A DNA stretch of 64,000 nucleotides from Canna indica (GCA_034359265.1 CP136890.1:53747501-53811500); one strand, 5' to 3'; counted from the first letter of the stretch, positions 11,525 through 24,214 are shown. The notes: generated by a model from the sequence alone, not told the origin. Translations and numbers: made by a program.

Positions 11525-11922
11525 AGCCTGACCGGTGAGGTGGGCTGGAGCACTTGGCGTGGCTAGAGGGCAGAGGAGCTACATTAATCTCATAGCAGTC
11601 CTAGTTAGGGGTCATAGTCGAGTCTGTAGTAGTTTTGTCATGCACTTGTGATTTGATGTTGGAGTTGTAGTCCTGTTGGGACATTCATGTCTTTTATTCA
11701 GTTTTTATTTATTAAGCTGAACTGTTGAACTTGATTTATTATTTCCGCACTTGAACTTTTTACTAAAAACTTTATTATTTAATGAAATCTATTTTTTGAT
11801 TCTCTTTATAATAAAAACTGTTATTTCTTTTTGCTCTCTTTTATGAGTTGGCATGTGCATGAGTTAGGCTGCAGGGTATATGCACGTATACCTTGGCCGG
11901 TCACGTGACCTTGAGTTTGGGG

Positions 11923-12011
11923 CGTGACACATATCAACTCGCTCGCTATGATTAGTTTCTAAAATTTATTCAACATGCATGTATCAGCTCGATTAGTTTC
12001 GAATTGAAGTG
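11923..12011 (+). repeat. 89-bp direct repeat, right copy
   Basis: 87 of 89 bases match 8951-9039. Differences are G to T in GCTAGGATT and A to G in ATCAACTCG. Its first seven bases overlap the end of the type D LTR. Confidence 0.93.
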
Positions 12012-12547
12012 CATATTTTCGACCGATACGTAGATCAACTTACTTGTCATATATAAAACTATTAACCTAAATTTCTAAAAAAATAAATGACATGGCTAAA
12101 ATTTCTAAAATTATATAATATAACTATTATAATCATATATATTAACTATAAAATATAAAATATAAAGAACTTATATAATTAACAAAAATCGTAAATCCTA
12201 AACTATAAATCAAAAAACCTCAAACTCTAAAATCATAAACTATCACTCCCCAAAAATCTAGGGTCGCGTGAACGGTCGAAGTACACGTCTGTACCCCGAA
12301 GCCTTACCTAATATGACCACAAGAGAGAAAGGAAACACGACCATGCAATTACCAAAATATAAAATAAATGCAAATTCAAATAATCCTGAATGTTTACAAT
12401 AGTATACCAAGTACCACATCCAAAGACTTAAATGAAAATGCGACAACTACTCTAAATGCCACTACGTCTCAGTGTCACAGGATCCACGCCCTGAGCTCGC
12501 CACCCCATCTGTGCCTCGTGTGCCACGGTACCTCTACTTCTATGGAG

Positions 12548-14847
12548 CTGGAAAAAAAAACATACGAAAGTGAGGGTGAGTTCATGAAGAACTCAGTGTG
12601 TGGCTCGTCCGCATATCCTTTCTAAGTCATCATACAATTCATATAAATATTCCTTACTTAAACATACCATCAGATAAATATTCACAAAAGACTATAAATC
12701 AAATAACCATAAATAAATCACCAATATACATGGGTTCATATAGTGTTCTAACCAAAACTACCCTACTACAGTGACCAACGCTAATGCGCCAATTTATCCT
12801 CATATAGGTGTAAGCATGACAATCACAAGATTAGGGGTCGGTCGCTAGTTCAAGACTAGTGAGCCTCATCCATGAGCTTTTGGTATGAAACCCAAGTAAA
12901 TCCAGTGGTCGGGTGTGACCCTTCCACCAATGCCACTCTGGGGTTGCCGTCAGTGTGGCTAACTGATGCGTTACCCAGCCTATAAACCACTAGTTGACCA
13001 GGCTGGCCATGCATCCAGTCTCATGAATATTCACATCCATATCACATGCATGTCATACAAAACAATGTAGGAAAATAACATATATAAACATTTAACCAAT
13101 TTCTAAAAGATTGCAGTCATACCGCGGGACTCCGATATGCGCATGTGCATGCCTAAACCAGCCCTACTACACCGAGCTCCAATCCCTTGGCGGTGAAATC
13201 CATTTTCCCACATATATATCCATTAGATTATAAATGATAAAATGTGCGCGACATACGTCCATAAATGAATATTCATGATCCACTATCGTTTTATCAAACA
13301 AGCACTACTTGTCATTCAAGATAATGAAACATAAATGTATATTCAAGCTGAAATTACATGGCCACAATACCATAATAAATCAGTAATAATTCATGTAATA
13401 ACAAACTGATTTAAAGGAATAATTCATAAGAATCTAATGCCCAACAAGTATTAGAGTACAACACGTAATCTTCAAGAAACCTGAATTTCCATAGCCTTAG
13501 GAATCGTCCTAAATGTTCAGGATAAGTCTCTACCCTTAAACCAATATTTTCCTACCATTTATATGTCATTTACCTACCGCTTTATCATATATTAACATAT
13601 CAAACCCATATGTCAAAGTAGGTAAATCAAGCCCTTACCGTTTTCCCACAAGTTCGCATTTAACGATATTGGTCCAAAAACTATTTTCTGGTTTGGTTTC
13701 AGTGAAAATGAAAACTTGGTTTCGAAAATCTGGCTTCAGTCTCTAGTTTTCAATTTTCTGAAAACACTTTTGGTTAAGGAAAATAACATCAGTTTTAGTT
13801 GGTTTTAAAATCAGTGAATACTTATTTGATTATAGAAAATAATATTAATTTCCATTAAACAACTTTCTTAGTAATATAATTTTCATTAAATAGTAAACTA
13901 ATTCATATAAAACATTTCATAAAACTTAATACGATTATAGAAGAAAGTCGCATATTGATAAAAGTAAGAGGAATCACTATTCAACACTATAATTTGGAAT
14001 ACAAATAATTAAGATAAATTAGTTTTGATTAAATTAAAAATATATCGTCTTTAATAAAATTGAGTTATTTTAAAAATTAGATTTGAGTCAATTAGATATA
14101 AATTGGTTTAATTAATTTATCAATTTAAGGTAATAGATTGAGTTGAAAATGACGATTTCTATTTTAATTTTTATAAATTAGATATAGTTTGATTTATTTG
14201 TAAATTAATTGATTTTAAAAAAATATTAATAATTACAAGTTTGCCATTGTATTTTGAAATTGAAATCGGCAACTTCGAAACCACAGAAAACAACATTCTG
14301 ATGTTTTTAGTTTTATTAAGTAAATTGGTTTCATTTTCATTTTGGTTTCGATTCAGTTTCATGAAAACGCAGAAACAAACACGTTTTCGTAAGCAGTTTT
14401 GATTTCAGAGAAACCGAAACCATGAAATCGAATATGGTTTCGCTAACCAAACAGGCCCTAAGGGTTTAATTACCCTAAACCATCCGGCCCTATCCTAAAA
14501 TTAGGGTAGTCCTGTGCGGCCGGCCCTCTAAGTCTCCCTTTCTAGAGTAAATAATTTGAACGAATACTTAGGTGATGAAATCAGTGTATCAAACTAAACA
14601 TTAAATGAAACTTCAAAGCCCTCCTTCCCTTATCCCTATCTAGCCGGCCCTAAAATCCTAGGGCCACCAATAGGGGCTGCCACACCTAAAAATTCGCACA
14701 AGAAATCGAGGGCCGTAACAATACACATCCTCTGATAGAAACCAGTAAAATGATGACAATTCAAGAAAAAATTCAAAAAAATCCCAAAGACAAGGGGCGG
14801 CTAAGAAATCCAAGAATCCCTACTGTTATGGGCAAGGAACCACTCAC
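12548..14847 (-). other. Predicted intron inside type C LTR
   Basis: On the minus strand, donor GTGAGT begins at 14847 and the acceptor AG ends at 12548 after a run of nine T. The acceptor and its stem-loop recur in the second type C copy near 30220-30270. Part of the span is a later insertion. Confidence 0.45.
13660..14462. mobile_element. AT-rich insertion, possibly hAT-like
   Basis: An AT-rich block inside the type C LTR. Both ends carry inverted related motifs of the GGTTTCGAAA / GAAACCGAAACC kind. The right end, CTAACCAAACAGGCCCTA, resembles common plant hAT-type ends. No clean terminal repeat or target duplication could be set, so the boundaries are approximate. Confidence 0.4.
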
Positions 14848-15305
14848 CGAAAGAAGAAATCGGAAAGGAAGACGATCCTCCACATTGTCGCGTCGATAAA
14901 TTCCGAAAACATTGAAATTCAAGTCTTCTTTGGTCGCCCCTCTCTTCCTCCTTGCGCCTAGGGATGCATGCGGCTGTTCTTGAGACGTACAGTCCCTAGT
15001 GCAAGTATGATATAGTTTAATGGAATTACCAAATTATCAAAATACCCCCCTAAATAAATTAAATCTAATATAAGTCATAACTTAACCAATTCAAGTCTGA
15101 TTCGAGTTCTGTTCGAACCTCCGTACTCGACTCGAATCCTACTACCATCTATGGCCAAATCATCATTAAAAAAAAATCACTTTGCGCGTAAAGGCTGAAC
15201 CTTTATTCAAGCCCTCCGGTGATTCACCCGGCCCGCTCCAATGTGCGTTCGAATTTTCTCGCTAAAATAATTAAATAAAAAATTAGAAAATTTACGAGTG
15301 TTACA

Positions 15306-15393
15306 TAAACCTTAAACCCTAAAACCATAAATCATAAACTTCAAACCCTAAACCCTAAAACCATAAACCCTAAACCCTAAACTCTAATAATTA
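15306..15393. repeat. Interstitial telomere-like repeat
   Basis: Degenerate CCCTAAA runs (for example AACCCTAAACCCTAAAACC) mixed with CATAAAC variants. Weaker copies of the same kind occur at 12180-12240, on the other side of the type C solo LTR, so the LTR landed inside this tract. Confidence 0.65.
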
Positions 15394-16009
15394 ACTAATT
15401 AGTCAACTATTAAACAAATGAGTATATAACTAGCTAATTAACTAATTAAATTATTAACTAAAAAATTTTAAATAATAAGTATATTTAACAACTAATTAAC
15501 TAAATGAATTATTATATAAACTAATTAACTAAAATTCTAACTAAACCATTCCTACATTTTTAATGAACTTAATATATATAATTATATTAAATAATTAATA
15601 TAAGTATATAATTAACTTAATACAACTATAATTACTATCACTATTTTTAGTTATATGTTATAATATTTCAATTATTAATGTTAATTAGGTTTTTAATTAA
15701 TCAAATTATTCCAAATTCGAATTTAACGCATAAGAAATCCAAAAAAAATTAGCAAATCCCTAAACATGATTTTAACCATAATCAATCATAAGTAATCATA
15801 ATTAATGATAATTAACATTAATCAACACTAATTAATCATAATAAAACCTAATTATTCAAATTTTTAAAAGTTGAAAAAAGAATACTTCCTCTATCAATCG
15901 AAGATAGTCAAGCTAGCAATGGACCTCTAGGCGGTGCTACTGCTCTCCACACCAAACGTCGATGGGCCAAAACCCTAAAATCATAATTAATCATATAACT
16001 AGGGTTTTG
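15394..16009. other. AT-rich spacer
   Basis: Very AT-rich with many ATTAACTAATTA-like words. I see no coding potential and no defined element. Confidence 0.6.
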
Positions 16010-18380
16010 TGTAAGACCCAAAAAATTTCTAATATAAAAATCTATTTTGGTGCAGCGCACCGGATCGGGGGTTAGTCGGGTCGAGCCACGGAATCGCCTC
16101 GAGTAGAAGGTATAACTCGACCTATGAAAATATGAAGTTTAAATTAGCTCAATGGTTATTTCCTTTTATGCATAAGATGTCTTATTAAAGTCGAGTTCGA
16201 CTCATGAGTACGGATAGAATCGGAGCCCGAATTGAATTCGGATCGAATCAAGTAGAGGCTAAGTCATAAGAGGGGCAATTGAGTCATTAGTGGATGAGGG
16301 AATATAATCCCTCATCATGAGCCATGCGGCTCATCTTGGAGCCGCACATAGCCCGAGCAAGAGGGAAAAGGAAGAGAGGGTAGATCTTGTCGGCGCCGAG
16401 TTCGCGTCCTCGACGCTCTAGGAGATCGGAACTCCTCTTCATCGAGGCTTCCTCGGGATCCAATCAAGGTGAGTGGTTAGAGTGCTTATGAGTGGAGGCG
16501 GGTAGCCGACCCTAGTAGTTTGAAATCGGATTCTTTTCGCGAGTTTTTCTTGTCGATCGATGCGTCTTCTCGTGTTAGAACTTTAATCGATATGTATACC
16601 TGCTATTTTATATTTAAATCGGATCTATTTCATGTTTTTGAGGGATGGGCGAGTGCAGGAAAAAGGGGAAATGTCATGCCGAAATTTTCTCCAATTTCCT
16701 CGCTCGTCTAGCGACTTGTGGATCGCCTTATGTTCGATATGATTTAAACTTTTGGATTTATGCTTATATTATTGCCGCAACCATGTTCACCATCCCTAGG
16801 GGACTCGGTCGAGCAGGTTATTACCCTGCTTGTGTCAGCCGAGCATTGGAGAGGGGTGGAAATTGGGGACTATTCAGATCGATACGTTGGATCTCACGTT
16901 ATATCGTCTTAATCCCTACTTCAATTCTTAGTGTTAGGGTTAATTTGCATAACATGATTAATGTTCATCTTAATTAGTAGTTGATAGCAAATTTTAAATC
17001 TATATTCTCATGAGTATGGTAATGTTCTTGCTAATGCTCATATGGACAGGATTGTTATAGTACATGCATCAAAAATGTTTATTTAATTTTTAGATATTAT
17101 GCCTAATTGTTACTATGCTTATTGCATGTTCCTTATCGGTTTATTTAGTGAAATTATCCTCTTTAATTCAACTTGTACATGAAAATTTATGCTCATGATA
17201 TATTTGGTAAGTGGTGTTATTAATAATAGACCGCGTACTCATCTATATTCGGTACGTTCTAACAACATTAGAAAGAAAGGTCTTGGTACCTTGTTGTGAC
17301 ATTCAACTTAGAAGCAAGTGTAATTGCTAGGTTCTACACCTAGGGATAGTCAACGGATTTCAACATCCAAATAAGGTGACCCGAGGGGGTAGGGTCGGAT
17401 ATGGGCAATGCTCGGAAAGCAAAACATGAGAAAATATGCACAACCTGATTTCGATTGTGGTTGAGATGGTCTACTGAGCAGTGTCATTAGCCGAGCGGCT
17501 ACCACACTACTCAGCGGTTTTATGGGGTCTTGAGATTGCACCAGCGGGCCCGCTAGGTGTTAGACCCGAGTGGAGGAGGGTCTTAAAATTCCGTCAGTGG
17601 GCCACGCGGACGGTAGACCCGAGTTGGGTGGGACTAGCTATCCCTAACCTGGAGGATTCCTAAGTCTAGTGGCCATCCTAGTCGATGGATCCGAGGCATG
17701 ATAATTCATAGTTGAGACGCCCTTATGGGCTGCTTATGAATAGGCCAACGGGCTTGGTTTCATTGAGGGAAGAATCGAACCTTCCATATATAATTGAGGC
17801 CAGTAGGGGCCGAGCTAGTGAAATGGATAAGGGCCCGAGAGGCCGGTTCATCCATTCTTCTATCTTGGCAAACTAATTAACTTATGTGGTGTGATCTTAT
17901 TTTTAATTACTTATATGTGTTATTTGCCGAGGTTTTAAGTGGAGGTTCGAAAGAATCGCTCACTGAGTTTCTCGTGAACTCATGGTTTATTTATTGTTGT
18001 TTTGCAGAGCCCAACCAGTGAGGTACGGCTTGGTGGCATGGCGCATAGGAGAGCAGGCGTGGGGACAGATCTCATAGCTAGCACTTGTTAGTCATAGTCG
18101 TGTCTAGTAGAGTCATGTTTATTCACTATGATATTTTTGTAAAACGTTGTGATGTTTCTTGAAAACTTTTGGATGTTATCTTAAAACATGTGATGTTTTC
18201 GAACTTGGTTTGATCAAACTGATTTCTAACCGTTAATAAAGTTGGTACTGTTGCTTCCGTTTATGACTTCGATGTTATTCTGGTTATATTTCTATGAGTG
18301 TTGGTCAGTGAATAGGGTAGGCTTCGAGGTACTGACCCGTACCCTAGCCGGTCAAGCGTACCCTGAGTCGGGGCATGACA
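16010..18380 (+). repeat. 5' LTR, Ty3 type A (Tekay/Del-like)
   Basis: 2371 bp from TGTAAGACCC to GGGCATGACA, followed by a Met-tRNA primer site. Donor AAG/GTGAGTGGTT at 16469, stem-loop GGTTCGAAAGAA and GAGTTTCTCGTGAACTC near 17943-17982, acceptor TTGTTTTGCAG/AGCC ending 18007. It is the only Ty3 LTR here with its internal region still attached. Confidence 0.88.
16469..18007 (+). other. Predicted intron inside type A LTR
   Basis: Donor GTGAGTGGTTAGAG after CAATCAAG, with an identical donor at 37384. Acceptor TTATTGTTGTTTTGCAG. Length 1539 bp. It contains hairpins such as CCGTCAGTGGGCCACGCGGACGG-like pairs split across 17592-17615. Predicted from signals only. Confidence 0.5.
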
Positions 18381-18384
18381 AAGT

Positions 18385-18396
18385 TGGTATCAGAGC
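18385..18396 (+). other. Primer binding site (Met-tRNA)
   Basis: TGGTATCAGAGC, a perfect match, four bases after the LTR end. Confidence 0.92.
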
Positions 18397-18545
18397 CTCA
18401 GGTGAGGTCTTGACTACGACTAGGAAGTGGGTACCAAACGAGACATATGTTAGCATGTCTACGTGCGGTATAGTTATGCTATGAGATCTGACAACCACGA
18501 CTGCACTCAGCGCACCATGCGGTTAGTAGCTTAAATTTTAATTGA

Positions 18546-19340
18546 ATGAGTTGGTTAATATTAATGGTGATATTATTATTTTATGCTAGTTCGACGGAGG
18601 CTCGAAATGCTGCTCTAAGTGGTAGCGGTAGCAATTCCACTGGACGCCGGGGCCGAGGCCGACGTCGGGGCCGGGGTCGTGACAGAGAGCAGTCTGAGGT
18701 AGAGGGCCAGGATCTGATAGTTGTGCAACTTCTGGCACAGGTAGCTCAACAAACAGAAGCGCTCCGCAAGGAGCAGGAGTTGAGACAACAGATGCAACAG
18801 CAGCAGCAACTGCCCCAGTCGGTACCTGCAGCCCCTGTGGTACCAGAGGTGGCTGAGCAGGTAGTGGACGAGGCCCTCCGGAAGGAAACACTTGTGCCAT
18901 TCGAGAGGAAAGATGGGCCGCCCAAGAAAAAGTTTTGATCTCAAGGGTTTGGAGGTCGGCCGTGGCATTCGGAGGGAACTGTGACCACCGCAGATCACCA
19001 GCAGAGCCATGGGCACAGCAGTAGTCGAGGCCGCTGAGGCTCAGGGTCAGGGGCGGCGAGACAGGCAGAGTCAGGGGGCGCTACGTAGAAGTCGAACATG
19101 CCGCAGTGTGATCGTTGTAACCGGAACACTGGGGAGCTTGCTATGGCTGCACAGATGCGTGTTTCAGATGTGGGCAGGTGGGACACTTTAGGAAGGATTG
19201 CCCGGACAGAGGTGGCCAGAGAGTTGAGCTGTCAAAGGGAAAAGCGCCGATGTCAGTGGGGTCAGTGGCACATAAAAGTCAGATGCATAGCAGAGGACCA
19301 CAGGCTAGTCACTCTGAGAAATCGTCTGCTCAAGTTTAGG
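18546..19340 (+). pseudogene. Ty3 gag (capsid part deleted)
   Basis: The start is basic and Arg/Gly-rich (RRGRGRRRGRGRD), followed by a Gln-rich stretch near residues 75-95, the usual N-terminus of Tekay/Del gag. The frame then breaks at 18938. A zinc knuckle C-F-R-C-G-Q-V-G-H-F-R-K-D-C follows at 19160-19201 in another frame. The central capsid region between them is missing, so this is a deleted, frameshifted gag. Confidence 0.8.
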
Positions 19341-19342
19341 CC

Positions 19343-19733
19343 ATGAACCGCGATGGGGCAGAGGCATCTAGAGCAATAGTGACAAGTACTATTTTAGTAT
19401 GTTCATCTGCTGCATATGTTCTGTTTGATCCGGGTGCTACACGCTCGTTTGTATTTGCCAAATTTACTGCTACCTATGACACCTTCTTTACTCGACGGGT
19501 CATTTCTAGTATTAACGCCTACGGGCGAAGCAATCTTAGCCAAATCAATTTTTCAAGACTACGAAGTGCTCATCTGTGGCCATGCATTGAGGGTAGATTT
19601 GACACTCCTGCCCACGCTTGAACTCGATGTCATTCTCGGCATGGATTGGCTAGCGGAGCACTTTGCGTTGCTGAATTGTATGACTAAAATAGTCATGTTC
19701 AGCAAGCTCGGATTACCGCAGTTCACCTTCTAA
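19343..19733 (+). pseudogene. Ty3 aspartic protease fragment
   Basis: Two overlapping frames give V-L-F-D-P-G-A-T-R-S-F near 19418-19450, where the catalytic D-S-G has become D-P-G, and later G-M-D-W-L-A near 19640. This is the RVP_2-type protease of Ty3 elements. It is frameshifted and probably inactive. Confidence 0.8.
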
Positions 19734-19864
19734 TGAGAGGGAAGAAGCGAGCCGATTGGGGTCATCTCAACTCTTAAGGCTCGTAAACTGCTTCAGAGGG
19801 ACTGTTTTGACCTTCGTATATGTGGCATAGGAAAAAGGAGATGCGGCAGGGGATATCAGTGGTA

Positions 19865-19970
19865 CTCAAGTAGTCTGCGAGTTCCTTGATGTATTTCCCG
19901 AGGAGCTGCCGAGATTGTCGCCCAGGAGGAAAGTGGATTTCTGCATAAATTTGACGGATATAGTTAACAA
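19865..19970 (+). pseudogene. Start of Ty3 reverse transcriptase, truncated
   Basis: Encodes V-C-E-F-L-D-V-F-P-E-E-L-P-R-L-S-P-R-R-K-V-D-F in frame, the linker that opens the RT domain in chromovirus-type Ty3 elements. Similarity stops near 19970, where AT-rich DNA begins. RT, RNase H and integrase are missing. Confidence 0.75.
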
Positions 19971-20877
19971 ATAGCTTAACAATATATTTATATGCATATG
20001 AAGCTTTTCTTGTACATTTGAACAAATTAAAATGCCACTCTTATTTGCTTTCAAATGATTATAGTACAATATCTAAAGGATATATTTTTGTTATTGAATG
20101 TGTTTTATGGATATTATATTCTTCTTGAATGCCCGGTTTTCAGGGTTTGGATTACTTTACCGAATATTTTAGGTCATAGTCATGGCGAACACAAACTCCG
20201 TCACTTTAATGCATGCATTCTACATAACATAGTCTAAAAGAAAGAATGATTGCACCCCCTCAACTTTAATTAATAATAGACTTGTCACTAGCATTTGCAT
20301 TCTTATAAATAATTAATACTGTTTTGTTGTTTGTCATCATGTCCATCATTTTCTTTTTCCAAATGAAATGGTTGGATATTTTCATTTACTACTCTTGTTT
20401 TTTATTTTCATTTTACTCTTCACAGTTAATGTTTGATTCTAGAAGGTTTTAAAAATATACAAAATTGTGGCAAATCATTCAAGTTAAAAACTAAAATTAT
20501 TTGACTTATAAAAACTAGCTAGGATCGACCAATTGAACTAATTAGACATCAAACCAATTCTCTCAGTACTTGATTTATAAAGACTATAATTATAATTAAT
20601 GAACAAATATATATTAATCCTTAACCAAAAAAAATCAATCGTTTCTGAATATAAATCAGATATTGCATCAGCAAAATTATTGATGTTCATATCAATTAAA
20701 ACAATTCGAATAGTTGATTATTTATAATTATATTTTAATTTACTGAGAAAAAAGGTTATTATGTGATTTAATTGATGGTGGTAATTCTGTGCAATTAATA
20801 TATACAGTTCAAATATTTGGAACATAATCTATGGATGTACATGTTTTCTTTGGATATCATGTGTTTATATTTTTCTT

Positions 20878-21008
20878 CACATATTCACAAATCACAGTGA
20901 AGATAAACAGTTAGTTCTTTTTCTTCTTGTCTCACTTGCTAACCGCTGTTTGATTTCCACATATTCACAAATCACAGTGAAGATAAACAGTTAGTTCTTT
21001 TTCTTCTT
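20878..21008 (+). repeat. Perfect 51-bp direct repeat, 80-bp spacing
   Basis: 20878-20928 equals 20958-21008 base for base. This looks like a recent local duplication. Confidence 0.95.
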
Positions 21009-21256
21009 TTTGTTTTGTTTCTTTTGTTGTCAAGTTTATAACTGTAAGGCCAAAGACAAAGTGACAACTCTTATCAAATCCAACATTAATTAGTTGTTCC
21101 TTCACCGAAACTAAAATGTAGTCAAAAGCGAAATCAAAAGAGAAACATCTAATGAAAGGAAAATAATTGAAATAATTGATTTTTACACACATGAGACTAT
21201 CTATAAATTATTTTCAAAAGAAATATTAAATATGTTCTTCATTATAATAAAAAATG

Positions 21257-21399
<143 letters not shown>

Positions 21400-22240
21400 A
21401 ATTGCATTTCTAAAATTAAGATAAAAATATTTTTTGTCGATTGCAATATTTTTTTGGATTGTAATTTAAATTATGTTAATAAAACAAGAAAATTATTTTT
21501 GCCTCTAAAATATACAACCTATACAACTAAAAATAACAAAGTTTGATTTTAAACTAACTAACATTGAAATTAAGTTTAAAATCTAAAATTAAATTACAAT
21601 TTTAAACATTGTAAGAATAAAATTGAAAATCATATTTTAACTATAAAATTAAATTGAACTACCTCGAGTTTCTCACTCAAACTTGAAAATTAAAGAACAT
21701 GCAATTTACACTTAAAATAGTTGACACGTGGAGCTTAAATCCTTTGATTCTTTCGGATCAAGTTAATGTGCAAGAAGTCAAATCCACATTAAAAGATCTT
21801 GTTGTGATCTTTATAGAATTTTTTCCACTTAGAATATCTGATTTGCACCCAAAAGTTTCATTTGAATCCCTTTGGCAATCTTATCACCCATTTAGAATCA
21901 TTTATTTTATGCGACACAAGAAGGATAACTAAGCTTCTTCATCTTTTGACAAAAACGTTAAGCTCACGAATTAGTATACTAGATTTCAAGAAAAATAATT
22001 GTTTTTTAAAAAACGAATACTTTTACAAGGTTATTTTACAACATATTTTATTGTGCGTCCAACAAATGAGTTTTACAAATGTTCCAAATTAATTCAATGA
22101 CGTAATATATGTTGTTTTATGAAAATAAAAAGTAATATATGTTTTTATGAAAAGAAAAAAATAAAGTAAGAGTCCAATTGTTTCATAGAATAGAATAACA
22201 AATAAAAGAAATTTTGATGAATTTTTTTATTAACGGTGGC

Positions 22241-23795
22241 TTACTCAAGGAGTTGAGAGATCAAAGCTAGGATTTTCAAGAATGATGGCTCAATCAAGTT
22301 CAAGGATCATCAAAATATGACTTAAGGTATGTTGGATGAGGGGTGGAAGGCTATCATGACTAGGGGTGGCAATTTTATCCGCATCCGCTAACTAAAAACC
22401 GCATTCGCACCATATTCGATCCATATCCGCAAGTAAAAATGGATATGGATACGGATACGAATTTAGAAAACTTATATCCGCGCGGATATGGTGCGGATAC
22501 GGATATGGCTGTGGATCCGCACCGTATCCGCACCGCTTATCCGCGTCTCTAAATTACTATTTTGCCCATATAAGTTATTAATATATATAAGAGCTCTATG
22601 GTAATTTCATGTCAAGATGAATTTTGAAGTATATTATATATTTATTTTGGATCAATGAATTGGTAATTTATTGATTTTTTTAATTAAATATATAATTTTA
22701 ATATTTTTTTATTAAATACGGTGCGGATACGGATGCAGTGCGGATATCCGTATTTGAAGCGGTGAGGATATGGATATCCATATTCACATCCATAGCGGAT
22801 ACGGTGCGGATACGGATGGGCGGATATGGAGTGCGGTGCGGATACAGATAATCCAGTATCCGCACCGTATTCGCTCCGTTGCCAGCCCTAATCATGGCCT
22901 TATATATATAGGCCATGAAGAGAAGAGCAATAACTCTCTTCTCAACGGGCAAATTTTTGCCCGTTACTGACTGTCGATCACTTGCCGGTCGATCGTCGGT
23001 CGACCGACCGAGCAACCGAAGGCATTCTGGCCATTCTGGGCATTGTTCAGTCGACCAGTTAATCAACCTAAATGTCTTTTGTCAGTTTTTGTCTTCTGCC
23101 AATCGACTAGTCGATCGACCAAATCTGGGCAGACCACTTAGTCTGGCTGAGTTTTCTGCTTGTTTGCTCGTTCATGGGTTCCATCTTCACTAAGTCTACT
23201 TAAAGTTAATAACTTTAAAACATAAATGTTATATAATGATTACCCATCATAAAAATATCTAAAAAATCAAAATCCTTAATAATCAAAATCTAATTTTTGG
23301 GCTCTAGTACAAATTTCCAAAAAACGAAAATTTTATAATCTCCCGGTTCAAATATGGGTAGGCTAAAGGCTTTCAACAATTTCTTAAAAATATCTCGTTA
23401 TCTAGTTTTTACCTAAGGAACAATTATCGGTATTTTTGGTGCCAATAAAATATCTAGGTTATATAGCCCTCCAACGAGCTCCCTAGGCTTAGTGAATTTC
23501 AAGACATTTTCTAATTTTCCGAGTTTTTATGTTTTGGGATTCGGGTTTGGTTTTTGACTTCTCATGCATCATCATAAGGATTTACAACATAAGCTAGACA
23601 CCCTAGACCTAAACTTTAACTTCCCGAAGAATCTTGAGTGTCGACGAGTGTCCTTGCCAATTTCTCTGATTTTTCCGATCGCGGACGTCGTGCGCTAACC
23701 GACTTGGAACCTGAAAGTATTTCTCAATGAAACATTAATTCCATATTTGTTATTATCAAAATCGAGATTAAGACCAAGGTTAAAAATTTTGTTAA
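22241..23795 (-). repeat. SIRE-like Copia LTR fragment
   Basis: It matches the second half of the LTR at 38297-39897: the GAGAGATCAAACTAGGATTTC block, the GGTCGACC-rich block near 22975-23120, the GTCGACGAGTGTCCTTGCC block, and the end TTATCAAAATCGAGATTAAGACC. The first part of that LTR is missing. A hAT-like element (22361-22890) interrupts it. Confidence 0.75.
22361..22890. mobile_element. Non-autonomous hAT-like element
   Basis: 530 bp with terminal inverted repeats TAGGGGTGGCAA / TTGCCAGCCCTA and 8-bp target duplications ATCATGAC / ATCATGGC (7 of 8). The body is dominated by GCGGATATGG / CCGTATCCGC words in both orientations, so it can fold back. No transposase. Confidence 0.85.
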
Positions 23796-24214
23796 AAAAA
23801 GCAAGCAAACTCAAGGAAGAGCTTAACATTAGAGAGATTATAGAATCATTTAATTTATAGATAGAGTCATCAATGATTTGACATTTTTATAATAAAAAAT
23901 TAATTTTAATGGATTCAGTATTCCAAGTATGTCTCGGAGAGAGGGGCACATGAAAACCGAGGGGATGTATGATGAAATTTAAAACAAAATAGAATCTTTG
24001 ATGAATAAGGGAACAATAGGGGGGATTTATTATGAAATAATCTTCGATGACAAAATCAAGTACTACAAAAGTTAGGTATGGCAAGACAACTACTCAAGTA
24101 TATTGAGTTTATGAGTTTGTCCTTAATTTTAGTTCCGCAAGACTGAATTAGTTAACCAAGATAATATTGACATTGAGCAAAGTATCAATGAGAGGAAATG
24201 ACACACTAGAACGG
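23796..24214. other. Unannotated AT-rich DNA
   Basis: No coding region or element end recognised. It may be the left margin of the MuDR-like element to its right. Confidence 0.4.

Larger units (their letters stand above)
9038..11929 (+). mobile_element. Solo LTR, Ty3 type D (second copy)
   Basis: 2892 bp from TGTAATATCC to GGGGCGTGACA, the + strand counterpart of 3926-6853. Features in order: TATA-like TATAAAAA at 9367, a 21-base C run (9375-9395), GC-rich leader (9400-9740), splice-donor-like TAG/GTGAGT at 9748, hairpin array (10851-11276), GAGTTC/GAACTC stem-loop (near 11481-11496), T-rich tract and CAG acceptor ending 11524. There is no ordinary 5-bp duplication; an 89-bp repeat flanks it instead. 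Confidence 0.9.
12241..15305 (-). mobile_element. Solo LTR, Ty3 type C
   Basis: About 3.07 kb from TATCACTCCCC (TG end mutated to TA) to GAGTGTTACA, with perfect target duplications TAAAC (12236-12240 and 15306-15310). The beginning matches the fragment at 29934-31150. On its own strand it has a donor CG/GTGAGTGGTTCC at 14847, a stem-loop GAGTTCTTCATGAACTC near 12585, and an acceptor (T-rich, CCAG/CTCC) ending at 12548. A younger AT-rich insertion of about 0.8 kb lies near 13660-14462. Confidence 0.88.

Noticed and set aside
18586..19016. Long minus-strand frames opposite the Ty3 gag
   Set aside because: They mirror the gag composition, whereas the + strand carries the basic N-terminus and the zinc knuckle.
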